Shown: piece by piece, positions 51,042 through 63,226 of the stretch
How the letters are laid out: each line of letters opens with the position of its first letter
Numbering within the stretch: the stretch's first letter is position 1
Origin: Paramecium sonneborni
Lineage: Eukaryota > Ciliophora > Oligohymenophorea > Peniculida > Parameciidae
Assembly: GCA_905182985.1 (NCBI GenBank)
Contig: CAJJDN010000122.1
Span: 2,746-66,745, forward strand
Direction: 5' to 3'
Length of the DNA stretch: 64,000 bases
Position numbers and translations under genes: made by a program
Notes under the pieces: generated by a model
What the model saw: only the letters and a program-made list of their open reading frames with translations
Databases searched by the model: none
What the model was told of the DNA's origin: nothing

Positions 51042-52771
51042 TTTAATTTTGAAAATAAATGACCTTATATTATAAAATAAACATAAATTTCACAATTGAT
51101 TATTAAGATTTTGTTAATTTATTTGATTACCAGTAAAAGATATAGACGGCAATTTCTCGAAGCAAATTTCAATACCTAATTTTATATCAATGATTTTTAC
51201 TATAATTTGTTACATGCCTTAATTCGACAAATCTAATTAAATGCTCCTCATTTAACATAAAAAATGAATGAATCGCTTTCTCATTAAAACTCCCACTAAA
51301 GTTTAATTAAATCCTATCTTCTTCAAGAAACTAATATTTTAATATAATCAAAGAAGTATTAGTATTTGAAAAGATTTTGAATAGCACTAAACTTAAAATA
51401 TCTTGATTTGTTTAAAATATTATTAGAGTAATTGAATTATATATTACGTTAATTTTTGGAAAATATTTTACTTATTCTGAAATGACATTCCAAAGATCTA
51501 TTTCTTAAATTTTAGTTTACCAATCACTTTACAGATTTCCATAGATTTCCACCAATCNTAATTTTTATAACTATTAATGTAAATCATCAGTTATTTTTGT
51601 AAAAAACTCAATTTCTATAATTAAACTCAAATACTCAATTTATTTTACAACCAAGCCAACAATTTTAATTCTTTTTGAAAATGTTTAAAAGACTTAAAAT
51701 AAGAATATCAATTTTCTTTATAAAAAAATTTAAATCTATTCAATCATTTTATAAAAGATAATGGATAACAATAATATAAATAATAATAGACTGTTAAAAT
51801 TTTAGAACTATTTAAAATTAGAAACATTACTGCATAAAATTGAAAAAGAAAAATTTAGAATAAAATCCATTAATATCAAAAGTTTTTTAAAGAAATTTGA
51901 TTTAATTTAGGATTCTCAACTTTAAATACTCTAACCCGATATAAGCATTTAAACTATACCTTCTCTGTTAAGTGCTATTATTTTAATTATTCAGCATTAC
52001 TCTAAAAAATATCCAAAAATTGATCATTCGAAAAAAACTATTTCATATACTTACTTAGATGAATCATAAAATGCTATTTAGTTAATATTGCGTGGCTGTT
52101 TTTAATCTAACTAAATTATAAATTTGATTGAGAACTACCATTATTAGTTTTTGGCAATTATTGATAAATTGCAAATAAAGAATAATGAAATAATTGTTAT
52201 TTCTTTAAATAAAGAAGCTTTTATTCCTTTTCGGATTACCAACATTCAAAAATGATTTAATTTTGAAAATAAATGACCTTATATTATAAAATAAACATAA
52301 ATTTCACAATTGATTATTAAGATTTTGTTAATTTATTTGATTACCAGTAAAAGATATAGACGGCAATTTCTCGAAGCAAATTTCAATACCTAATTTTATA
52401 TCAATGATTTTTACTATAATTTGTTACATGCCTTAATTCGACAAATCTAATTAAATGCTCCTCATTTAACATAAAAAATGAATGAATCGCTTTCTCATTA
52501 AAACTCCCACTAAAGTTTAATTAAATCCTATCTTCTTCAAGAAACTAATATTTTAATATAATCAAAGAAGTATTAGTATTTGAAAAGATTTTGAATAGCA
52601 CTAAACTTAAAATATCTTGATTTGTTTAAAATATTATTAGAGTAATTGAATTATATATTACGTTAATTTTTGGAAAATATTTTACTTATTCTGAAATGAC
52701 ATTCCAAAGATCTATTTCTTAAATTTTAGTTTACCAATCACTTTACAGATTTCCATAGATTTCCACCAATC
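50345..52771. repeat. assembly duplication around the N at 51558 (two copies of 1213 bp)
   Basis: Bases 50345-51557 and 51559-52771 read the same with one N between. The start lies 13 bases inside the right arm of the inverted repeat. The first copy carries the 3' end of P5 and the 3' end of P6; the second copy carries the same 3' end of P5 and continues into the rest of P6. Confidence 0.9.
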
Positions 52772-53810
52772 GAATTTTTTACATAAAATTACAATAAGAT
52801 GGTTTTGATTTGTACTTGTTTTTTAAACATTTCAGTACTTTTAATAAATATTAAGAAATAACTTTGTTATTGAAATTTTCTGAGTTATTTACTAACATTA
52901 ACTTAGGTTTAAGAAAAACTAATAAAATAGTTGGTTAATTTGCAAAGAATATAGAAAATTCTAATTTAACTTATTCTCTTTGATATTTAATGAGTATCTC
53001 TTATCTACAAAGATCTATTCTATTTTTGTGATATAGTTTTATCTATTAATATAAAAAATTATTTAAAGATTACTTTTCATATTAAGCTTCTTTTAAAAAA
53101 TTAAAAATTTAATCTTTATTCTCTAATCCTTTAAAAGCATTATTTGCCATTAAATACTCAAACTAAAAAGAATTTTCATTGAAATTTATTATGATATAAC
53201 ATTCCTTATTTATCAACTATGTTAATATTCTTTCCCATTAACTGTCTTTTTATAATAACATAAATTGTGCTCTCATTGCTTGATTGTATTTGTAATGAAA
53301 AAATAAATAAAATATAGAGACAATTAGGAGATTTGTAATTGGGTATAGGCTTAGTGTTTATGATTAATGCAAAACAAAAAAAATTCTTATCGATGATAAT
53401 GAAAAAACTTAAAATAAAGCCTCTGGAAACTCATTTCCCATTGTTATGATAAAGCAAGATCCCATTTAGTTAATCCCTTTAAGATGTGATAGAGCTGCAT
53501 CATTTTCTTCATCATATATGTAAAAAAAGATTGTCAAAACGTGATTTGCTATTACAGAAAGTATTCTTAAACTTAAAGTGCTTCTTTTTAGAAATGTTTA
53601 TAATAAAATAAAGAATATCAGCATTGATAGGTTAGGATAAAATCTATTTAAATCACTATTTATTAAAAATGATAAGCATCTGAAAAAGAAAGCAGCTATG
53701 TATCCTTTAGTGAGAAGATTAAAATGCTAAATTCTTATTTATGAAAGTGACTCAGCCTAATATAGAGTTTCAATTCTTTTGTCTATGAAAAACAAAGTAA
53801 ATTTGTTCAT
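52304..53810 (-). CDS. membrane receptor-like family, member P6, 493 aa
   Basis: Sixth paralogue, convergent with P5. Hydrophobic segments include LSMLIFFILLQTFL, VLTIFFYIY and NLLIVSIFYLFFHYKY. The PAS-like start is SQWERILTQLIN. The shared central block (GNEFPEALFQVF here, GEFPEAVFQIVF in P4/P5) confirms family membership. One intron of 25 nt near 52400 (GTAAAA..TTAG on the minus strand) is needed to reach an ending like those of P4 and P5 (EICFEKLPSISF) and gives 494 codons. Its 3' end is also present before the N at 51090-51557. Confidence 0.75.
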
Positions 53811-54094
53811 TATAATATATATTATGAATTCTCAACAATATTAAAAGAGCTTTCAAATATATTTTTGATCTAAAAATATACTAATTTTAAAAGAATGTTC
53901 TAGCAATTTATTTCAAATTGTTTAGCATTTATTAACAAGAACAGTTCAAAAATAGTTTTCAGACCTTATTAATATTGTAAAACTTAAACATAAAAAATGA
54001 TACTAAAGTAATTAATTAAAATAATAAATAAAAATTAATTATATTTAGTTCATGATAAAATATAAATTAATATTAATTTCAAATAAAAAAAATA

Positions 54095-55262
54095 TCAGAT
54101 CGTTCCTTAATACTAGTTTTCTATTTAATAATGATATGATTATATTACTTATAATTTTTATATTTTTAAGGTTGATTTGGGATCTAAAAATTGTTTAGAA
54201 TCATAATTAGGTCTATTAATGAGATCATGATCCTATTCTTTACTATTAGGACTTATCATTCTTTAACTTTTAGTTCTATTAAGAAGATGCTTTTCCTAAA
54301 TAATAGATTTGAGTTCTCTTTAGGCAACTTATTTTTCTTTTTCAGCAAGTTATCTACATCTTACACCCCATTCTCTATAAGATCTATCAAGTGTTAAATT
54401 AATATCAGAACTAGATTAATCAGTTGCAAAGTATTCTTCTTCATCAATTCTTTGACTCTCGAATCTGGAAGTTTAGATTGCATCTTCTTAAGATTTTTAA
54501 AGAGTGAAATTGAATTATTCATCGAAATTGCTTATAGCATTATATTTTGAGAAAGGCAAATCTTTAACAAAAGTAGAATCGAAAGAAAAGAGCTATGGAT
54601 TTTATTTATTTTTTGCTTTAGGTGAATCTTATTTATGTTCAATTTGATTGTAAACAAATTATTATAGTAATGCAAAATCTAATTCTATATTATTTTATTG
54701 GAGTAACTTTGATGAAGTCAAATGATTAGCAGACATTGATCTTGTTCTAATGGCATCATTTTAATAGAAAAGTGAATGATATTATTTAGAGGGTATTTCT
54801 TATTTTGATTTTTTTGGTGTTATAGGTTCTAATTATCCATTTAATTATTTTTCAGAAGCTGTGAGTATATCATATAAATCATTGAATTGTTATGTAACTA
54901 AAAAATCAAAGAATGACATATTTGGATTTTATGCTGCGAGATCAAACAATTCAATTTTAAATTCTTTGATAGCTTTGATAATTTCAATGATTATATTTTA
55001 TTATGGTGGATTAGATTCTATTTGTGGATCTAAATTTTGACCTTGTAGAGCTTGTATAATGAATTAAAAAGTATAGGTATATAGTTTTTATCTAAAATTA
55101 TTATCTGATTTTCTATTTTATGGTATTAGTATAAATGTACATTTAGATTTGTAAAAAAGTTGAGACGCATTTAGCTAATTCTTCAATAAGATGAGTAATG
55201 GACCCTAAATCACCACTTTTAACAGAGGAGAGTAAACTACATTAACTAAAACTCAATTTCAT
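54095..55262 (-). CDS. hypothetical protein, 379 aa
   Basis: Minus-strand gene with one 28-nt intron near 55111-55138, giving 380 codons. The N-terminal 35 residues are helical (GSITHLIEELAKCVSTFLQ). The middle is Gln/Asn/Pro rich, and a helical basic segment (WGVRCRQLAEKEKQVAQRE) lies near residue 285. Ser/Glu-rich stretches suggest disorder and possible phosphorylation. No family is recognised. The complementary strand looks partly coding but carries several TGA codons and is the shadow of this gene. Confidence 0.65.
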
Positions 55263-55400
55263 TTAAATTTAAATTATGAAATAATAAAAGGGTCTGTTAA
55301 TGGAGATGAGATTGTAATAAATAGTATTTAATGTATATGAATTATTGATATAATTCTAGTAAATTAATATTAAAATCTGTTAAAAATATAGTTGTTAATA

Positions 55401-57186
55401 ATGAAATAAGACTCTTTGGCAGTAAGTGTATTAGTTTTTGATTAGGAAGAATTACCAAATAAAGAATCCAATAGGTCGTGGAGCAGGTAGTTTTGTATGT
55501 AAAATTGTGAACCGTTAAAGTAAAATTGAGATGGCTGCAAAGATCATATAAAAAACATAATCGAATGCATAGAAAATATAAAATGAAGTTGATATTCATT
55601 TAGAATTACGACATAAGAATATAGTGCATCTAATAGATATTTTAGAAGATGCAGATAATAGTTATCTAATAATGGAATTATGTGATTCAGATATTTATTA
55701 ATTGATAAAAAAAGAACAATTTTCTGAATAATAAATACGATACTATGGTAAATAATTAGCAGAAGGATTATAATATTTACATACTCATAACATAATACAT
55801 AGAGATATTAAATTAGGAAATTTATTAATCCAGAATAATATTCTAAAAATAGCTGATTTTGGATTAGCTGTAAAATTAAATAATGATGAAGAAGAGAGAA
55901 GTACTTTATGTGGAACTCCAAATTATATTAGTCCTGAAATCTTAAATTAATAACCATATGGTAAAAAAGTAGATTTGTGGAGTATGGGATGTTGTTTATA
56001 TGCAATGGCTACAGGACATGGACCATTTGAAGAAAAAAATACTCCATTAGGAGAAGTTTTAAGAAGAGTTAAAGTAGGTGATTTTGATTTGCCTAATAAT
56101 TTTACAGAAGTATTTAAAGATTTACTTATTAATCTACTAAATTTGGATGCTGATTAAAGATATTCTATTGAAAAGATTATTAAACATCCATTTTTTATTG
56201 AATCAATACCACCTAGAATTTAGAGTAGAAATTAATCAAGTTCATAAATTAAATAACTTCTTGATTTAAGTCCATTTGTTAAATAATAACATAGATCTAC
56301 ATGTTCTATGATTGGATTAGAAAAATAATAGATTGTAGCTTCATTTTTATAAAAATAATAATAATTAGGTGGTAAGAAATTATTATTTGGTTTAACTACT
56401 AATTGTAAAGGTGGATTAAAATAAAATTATCATCTAGATAATGTTCCTAGATTCTTTTTACCTTAAGAATCTCATTCTAATAATACTAGTTGTAATCATC
56501 ATAATAAAGAAAACATTCAAAAGGATAATTGTAATAAAGAAAATATTAGAGATAATAGTGTTAAATTAATAAAATAAAAATAATCTAATATTAATATTTA
56601 TAATGAATCACCTATTAAATTAGAAGATTTAAAATCATGTAAATTATAAACCAAAAATGGTTTATTATAAATTCATGAAGATGGTAGATTTGAAATGGAT
56701 GTATGTAATAAAGATTTAAATTTTATTATTTAAACAAATGGATTAGAAGTATTTTATATTTCAATAATTAGATTTTAGTTTAAAAGAAAGGATAAAAACC
56801 AAAATAATATTTATTAAATGAATTACCATAAAAATTGTAGAAATTTTATACATATTCTAAATAAGTATGTAATGCTATTAGAGAAAGAAATCAAAAACAC
56901 AGGATAAACAATGAACATGGAAATTTCGCTCTGAAAAATACAAAATTAGGTTAATGTTATGAAGGATACATAGCTTAGTCTAAAATTAAAGTATAATTAA
57001 TAATTATATGATTAGATTTAACATATCTTAAATTCAGATACAATAAAACTATAATTATAAAATGGTTCTTTGAAATCTATCAATATTAATGAATTTTAAT
57101 AATTATCAACTTAAGCAAGAATGGATCCTAGTGAAGTTTATTCAATAAAAATAGCCCTCAAGTATTTACCTCAATGTTAATAATGA
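55401..57186 (+). CDS. PLK4: Polo-like kinase 4 homologue, 569 aa
   Basis: Kinase that starts centriole/basal-body duplication. The catalytic domain shows [33 protein letters not shown] and GTPNYISPE, the last identical in style to PLK4. The domain ends near residue 265 with HPFF. A long Asn/Gln-rich linker follows, then a segment (NGLEILVQ, LPQKLQKFYTYSKQVCNAI) that resembles the PLK4 C-terminal polo box, before the end. Introns of 28 nt (55422-55449), 23 nt (near 56741) and 25 nt (near 56990) give 570 codons. The first intron uses the second AG, because only that choice keeps frame. The cryptic central polo boxes are not clearly visible. Confidence 0.82.
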
Positions 57187-57274
57187 TTTATTAGTTAATA
57201 TTTATTTTTTAAAATTATTCATCAAACCATAAGTGAATTTCTTCATTTTATCTTTCTAATGCTAATTTTTATAT

Positions 57275-58401
57275 TCATATTCCTTTTATTTTAAAACTAC
57301 TTTAATAATTAAGTAAATTATAATTATTTTCTCTCTTTTTAATTAAATAACATCTGTAAGAACTTCTTGTTTATTAATTCATCTTCTTATTCCAATACTT
57401 CACATTTGTACTTGATAAATTAATTATTTTTGAATTTTCTTTACCTCTTTTATAAATTACATTCACAATTCTTTTTTCATTTATATATTTTTTTAATCTT
57501 AAATAAAAGATGTCATCTTAATAAAATTGCTCTCCCTTTGTAAATTTTTTTAAAGCAGTATTACTTAAAATTTGTGGTTCAATATAATTTATACCAGGAG
57601 GCATTGTATTTAAATGCTTATTTACAACTTTATGATATTATTATTCTAATTTATTCTTTGGTTATGATAATAAGAGATGTAATTTCTTATTCTTGAACTC
57701 CTATCGGTAATTTAGAATTTATTTATTGTCATCTGATTTAAATTACTAATCTACTTTAATAACATTGTTATCATTCATCTGTATTTTCTTTGACATATTG
57801 TTTAAGTATTCTAATGTAATTGTTTTTATTATAGTTTCTTGAAGAGAATTAGAATTAGAATTAGTGTCAGAATCATTATAGACTAACTTTTATATCATAA
57901 CAATTATTCAACTATATATTCAACTAACATACGAGCATTCGATAGTAACGTAGTACGTGAAGTTATCTAAGTAACCAAATCTTCTTTCTCAGCATTTAGA
58001 ATATTACTCATTTTCTTCTATTACTCACATAATGTTTCTAATTATTCTTATGGAACACTTAAATGCTTATAATTTCTAATTGTTAAATACTAATACTATC
58101 CTAATAGTTCCCATCTAAAACGTAAATGCTTGTAATATCGATTCTTCACCATTGCCAAAGTTTTACCAGGAAAATGTCTATGAATCTTTTAGAATTTTGG
58201 ACCATTATTCAATACTAATTATAATATCAATCGATCTTCCTCCTCAGTGAACTTTTATCCTGATTTCTTACTATTTGATCCATCCATCCCTCTTCTCTTT
58301 TTTCTATGATAATCATATTCATTTTTCTTTTTCTATTTCTTTGATACTCCTAGTTTATTGGGTTAATCATTCTAAGATGATCTTTCTTCATTGCTCTACA
58401 T
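57275..58401 (-). CDS. Myb/SANT-domain DNA-binding protein, 366 aa
   Basis: Residues about 25-45 are a basic patch (KKQKKKNEYDYHRKKRRG). A Myb-like repeat follows (GQKFTEEEDRLILQLVLNNG, then KIHRHFPGKTLAMVKNRYYKHL), with the recognition helix KNRYY and the spacing of a Myb repeat; a second, weaker helical unit comes after it. The C-terminal 220 residues are helical and basic and unassigned. One 26-nt intron near 57886-57911 gives 367 codons. It is convergent with PLK4, whose stop is only 90 bases away. Probably a transcription factor. Confidence 0.75.
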
Positions 58402-58990
58402 TATATTCCAAAATTCACTTATTTTATTAATTATCAATTTATATTTGATACACATAAGGTTTTATTTTATATAATTTATAAATCTTTCATAAATATTAAT
58501 CTCACTAAAACTACAACGTTCTCATTTATATATTATATCCTATCATTTTAAATTTTATTTGATATTCACATTTTATTTTTACTTTATTTTTTTACATTTT
58601 ATTTTATTTATTATTAGTCTATTCTATTTTTAATGTCCAATAATTTTATAATTAATTAACCTTTATACCTTTATAGAATTTTTCAAAAATTTTACAAGAT
58701 TTTCTTTAAATTTATAATGAAAAAAGAGCATTATAATGTATATTTTATAATAATAATATTTGAACATAATAAATATCTTATACAAATCTGTTAAATAAAA
58801 GATTTAAAAGCTTTTTTGAGATTATTTTTTTACAGAAAGCTCATTAAATTAAAATTATACTTTATTACTTTTATTAAACTTAAATTTTTTCTGATATATA
58901 AATAACTTATATGGACTAAAATTTATTAATAAGTGATTTGTTTATTTCTTTCTTGATAAATAGATGATGAACTAATTAATTTATTTTATA
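58402..58990. other. gene-poor gap
   Basis: T-rich, then A-rich sequence. A frame of 80 codons from ATG 58717 on the plus strand is possible but has no supporting feature. It probably carries the Myb gene promoter. Confidence 0.35.
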
Positions 58991-59009
58991 ATAAATTAGA
59001 TTCATCTAA

Positions 59010-60080
59010 ATGATTTTAAAAAAACTACAATAGAATTAAAAAAAACTAAAATACTTTACCTTAATATCATATGAAATTTAAAATCAATTAAAAGAACTAG
59101 TATTAAAGAACATTAGGTTAAATGCTTTTAAGGAATTCAAGATACTTTATTCGAAAATAAAGACTAGGAAAGTGCAACTTTATTATTTTTAAAATATAAA
59201 TTTTAAAATCAAATAAATATTTTGATATTAAAATAACAGAATTCATTTAAATTAGAGTTTTTTTCCATATATTGCTTACTAAACTTACAATGATTAATAA
59301 AGCATACTAATTTTAAAGAAACAGATTAAACTTAACTATAAGACATAATATGATTAATGAATATCAAAATATTTATTATAATTTATTTAAATAGCTAAGA
59401 TAATTTGGAATCAATATTCTTAAAAATAATAAGATTACTATTTATTAGAAGTCTAATAATTATAGCAAATATTAATGTTAAATTGTTTATTTCTTAAATC
59501 TAAGATTTCAATTCTAACTAAAAGATATGATTGGGGATTTTAGAGTAAATCCATAAAATATTATTGAGTAAATCAAAAGTATTATTTCTTATCAATTTTA
59601 TAAAGATTTTCCTACTATCTATGTAACTCAAAGGTAATTCTATTATTTTCATAAGATTTCAAAATTATCTATAGATTTATATATCTTAAAAATGGTAGAA
59701 ATAAAAAGAAAATGAAAATGTTAAAGTATTGAAAGTATTTAATGATCAATAAATAAACTTAAAAGATATAACTAGATTGGCAGTAATGATATTTTATGAA
59801 TGAAAAAATTACATAACTAGAAAAAAATAAATAAAATAAAGAATTACTACATCTAAGATTTGGAAAAAATTAAATTAATTTATAAAATAGGTGTTTTAGA
59901 AAAGTGTATGAAGATATGAATTAAATTTTTATATCTACAATTAATCTAGAAAATCTTATATTGTTTCTGGGTGTTATGATGTAAGTAATAAAAAAGAAGG
60001 ATTAGAAAAAAGAAAATTGATATGTGAAAATAATAATTAATTAGGTATTAAAATCTTGTATAGGTTTTAGATAAATTTAT
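59010..60080 (+). pseudogene. possible importin-alpha-like (armadillo) remnant
   Basis: One plus-strand frame reads like an armadillo-repeat protein in patches (CFQGIQDTLFENKDQESATL, then LEFFSIYCLLNL, then LLFIRSLIIIANINV), in the order of importin-alpha repeats. The frame is broken by about nine TGA codons over about 360 codons, and I find no introns that remove them. The density of TGA is close to chance, so this may be a decayed gene or wishful reading. No other frame here is better. Confidence 0.3.
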
Positions 60081-60098
60081 TATTTTTAATTTTAATTG

Positions 60099-61313
60099 AT
60101 GAATAAATTAAAAAATAATATTATAAGAAGCATTCCAAACTTACATCAAGATAGTAAGGTTGAATATGGTAAAATATTAAGTGCAATAAAACCAAATGAA
60201 TTAAAGGAGCCAAAGACTGCAAAATATATGTAATTGGATTTGAAAAATAAAATTAATTAATCAATCAGAGAAAATGTTACAAGTGTAAGTTCAGAGAGAT
60301 AATAACCAAAAAAAGTAAAGAAAACGGATGGGAATGTGGAGAAAATAGTTGAATTGATAAAAAAAGATTTGCTTCCAATGTTCAATATTCAAAATGATAG
60401 AATTGAAAAATTAGAAAGAAGATTCAAAATAAAAAACGAATCAGAGGATGATAGTGATTTATTTAAGTCTTCAATAATATCTGATAAAAAATCAAATTCA
60501 GTTGTTGTAGAAAGTGAAGTCTAGAATTTATCCGTTAGTGTAGATGAAATAAAAAAAAATTTATCGCATCTAGATAATTTTGTGAAATATCAATTTATAA
60601 AGCGTAAATGTTAAGAATCAGATGCATCAGAAAATAAAAGTTAAAGTTTAATATTGTAGATTTAATCAAAAATTAGTACAGAAATAATTTAATAAAAGAT
60701 TGAGTTCTAGCGAACAAATAAATAAATACAAGAATATATGTCTATTTAATTATAAGAGATAAAGGATTGGATTAACAACATATAGATTGATTAATAAAAA
60801 GATACAGAGATCAAATTAAATCAAATGGAAACTCAATTTTATTAATTTTTATATTAACCATTAGAAGTATTACGACAAATCTAAACTAATTAAAATGATA
60901 TTTAGATTTAAATTAAGAAATTGGATTAAATTTTAAATTCTAGTATATTGTAAAACAAAATATAGAATTTTAAAGATGAAATTATTTGTTGTAAATAAGA
61001 TTGTAATAAAGAGATTGTGAAAATTAATTGTCATCATTCATATCATAAGGAATGTTTAGAGAAATAAATTGAAGAGAATTTAAAAGAAAAAAAAAATATA
61101 AGTTGTAAAGAATGTAGTACTTAAATTTAACTAAATATAATCAGATAGACAGATATTTCTCCAAAAATATTAGATTAAATATTAAAAGAATAATTATAAT
61201 AGATGATGACATTTTCAAAGAAAGATACAATATAATGTTTAAAATGTGGATTCCTGTACATGTATGATCAATCATAAGGAAATCAGTAAAATGATTGTGT
61301 TTAATGTACTTGA
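60099..61313 (+). CDS. RING/IBR-type zinc-finger protein, N-terminal part, 404 aa
   Basis: Intron-free frame. The first 300 residues are Lys/Gln/Ser rich with coiled-coil stretches (QNDRIEKLERRFKI). The C-terminal 100 residues hold a RING-like finger (CCKQDCNKEIVKINCHHSYH, then SCKECS) followed by an IBR-like start (CLKCGFLYMYD, then DCVQC). This is the order of RBR ubiquitin ligases, but the TGA at 61311-61313 falls inside the IBR. The same frame then stays open for 177 more codons and contains another finger. Either two genes are adjacent or one mRNA is read through. Confidence 0.65.
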
Positions 61314-61328
61314 TATAAAATTGAATTC

Positions 61329-61844
61329 ATGAAACAATTTCAAAGCAACTTTATATTATTTATATTAATATACTATAATTTTATGGGTTGTTCAGCTCAA
61401 AAAGAAAGCATTTGTTTAAAATCATTAATTTCTACAAAACCAATAGAAACCTATGAAGAAATACCAAATCTCATTAAATGTTACATATGTGAGGAAAATA
61501 TAAATCAATAAATAATTTATCTTGAAAAATGCAAACATTATTTTCATTCTAAATGCTTTATTGAGCTTATTGAGAAACAAGTAGAAATTAATAAATCAAG
61601 CATAATTAAATGCAAATGTGGAACAAAAACTACAACTAATTAAATTCGCTAATCTAGTTGGCCAAATAAACTCATTCTATTGAATTCATTATTTAGATAA
61701 TAACTCAATATTTTATTGATATAATTAAGAAAAAAACCTGATTATCAAGAAATAGAGAATTAGTTCAATAAATCCTAATAACACGCTGATTATTACTTCT
61801 TCCATAATATTGAAGATCTGTAATATGAAGAAACTCCCCAATGA
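61329..61844 (+). CDS. RING-finger-like protein or C-terminal part of the upstream RBR, 171 aa
   Basis: Starts at the first ATG after the TGA at 61311, in the same frame as the upstream gene and five codons beyond it. The first 30 residues are hydrophobic (NFILFILIYYNFMG) and could be a signal or anchor. A second finger follows (CYICEENI, CKHYFHSKC, CKCG), equivalent to the catalytic RING2 of RBR enzymes in position but with RING-like spacing. The last third is Leu/Gln rich. It may be a separate small gene or part of a larger RBR ligase. Confidence 0.55.
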
Positions 61845-62251
61845 TTATGATAATGATAAAATTAATTTGTTCCCTTTTTATATATTATATATTTTAAAAT
61901 TTTCATGCGCAGTGAATAATTCAAACTTTTTATTATATAGAAGATCAACTATAATACAGTAAACACACTGAATAATATAAATATAAAGCTTGAATAATTA
62001 ATATTAATTGGTTTATCCAATCAAATTTATTTTTTGCTTAATTCTTAGATTATTATGAATATAAATATAAAAACTAATTTACTATTGATTATAATATCTA
62101 ATCATAAAAAATTAAGATTGAGCATATTTTTTACTTAAATATGATAAGGGATACAACAAAATTTAAACAGTAATCAATTAAAAAAAACAAATATTATTTT
62201 CTATATTTTGAGTAGAAATCATAAAATTAAAATTTAATTAAATATAAGAAA
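61845..62251. other. intergenic gap upstream of HSF-type protein C
   Basis: A+T rich, with no supported frame or repeat. Confidence 0.4.
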
Positions 62252-62971
62252 ATGGGAAATTAAAAAAAATTCTTATAAAAACTGTTTAATATTCTTGAGG
62301 TATTTATATTGATGGTTTTAGTCAAAAGAACATGAAGATTGTATATAATGGAATGAAGATGGGAAATCCATTTTAATTATTTCTGCTGAAAAGTTTGAAG
62401 AATAGGTTATGCCTTCTTATTTCAATTCAACAAAAGTTTCAACTTTTTATAGACAATTAAGCCAATATGGATTTAAAGTGAAATAAAATGAGAAAAGATA
62501 AAAATAATTTCATCATTGTAATTTTTAATAAGGCAATTTGTAAATTTAAATAAATCTATTCTTCTAGAGAGAAATTATTAAAAATAGAGAGATTAAAAAA
62601 AACATAATAACATTAAGATTTTAATAATAGTCTAAGTGAGGAGAATAAAAAGTTAAATAATTAATTAAAGCTTTTACAAAAGTAATAATAAGCAATTTAA
62701 GCTTAATTGAATATTCATACATAAATTTATTTACTAATATGTAAATAGATGAAAAACATCTATGATGTAAATATTGAAATGGTTATTTAAGTTTATGAAA
62801 TAAGATGAAGATTGTGAAGAATGCATGATATTTTTTGAAGGCATTATATCTGTATTTAAAGGATTTAACCATGATATAGCTTCAAATATATTTGAAGAAT
62901 TAAAATATATAGGAGGTCCAATAAGTCCTTAATTATCCCCTTTACTCTTTCCTTATATTAAATTTAATTGA
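62252..62971 (+). CDS. HSF-type DNA-binding protein C, 214 aa
   Basis: Third HSF-type gene in the window. The N-terminus starts inside the domain (KKFLQKLFNILE), with IQWNEDGKSILIIS and the recognition helix PSYFNSTKVSTFYRQLSQYGFKV, which keeps S-x-F-x-R-Q-L and the YGF end. A coiled coil (LSEENKKLNNQLKLL) follows and may trimerise. The last 60 residues are acidic then hydrophobic. Introns of 22, 28 and 25 nt give 215 codons; the last two were found because frame and family pattern both require them. It is shorter than animal HSFs. Confidence 0.8.
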
Positions 62972-63105
62972 ATATAATTTAAATGCTATTTTATTTTATT
63001 TTTTTTGTAATAAAAGTTCTTTAGAATTATAAATATTTTTATAGAAATCAATAGTGTAAATTTATGTCTAAATATCAAGATTGATTAATTAGAAATATTA
63101 ACATT

Positions 63106-63178
63106 GCCCATGTGGCGCAATTGGTAGCGCGACAGCCTTCTAAGCTGTAGGCTGCAGGTTCAATCCCTGCCATGGGTG
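63106..63178 (+). tRNA. tRNA-Arg (anticodon TCT)
   Basis: Complete cloverleaf: acceptor GCCCATG/CATGGGT with one G-U pair, D arm with GGCGCAATTGGTAGCGC, anticodon stem ACAGC/GCTGT, loop CTTCTAA with anticodon TCT, and T arm GCAGGTTCAATCCCTGC. There is no intron. It reads AGA, the main Arg codon of these genes. Confidence 0.93.
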
Positions 63179-63226
63179 ATTCTTTTTTTTAAATAATTTA
63201 TTATATTTAATATTTAATTAAATTTA

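Noticed and set aside
54191..54397. 68-codon plus-strand ORF in the standard code
   Set aside because: It is antisense to the minus-strand gene at 54095-55262 and has no independent support.
54540..55070. Plus-strand frame with four in-frame TGA codons where Trp would read naturally, suggesting TGA = Trp or selenocysteine
   Set aside because: The minus strand encodes a clean 379-residue gene here (54095-55262) with one intron. The plus-strand reading is its antisense shadow.
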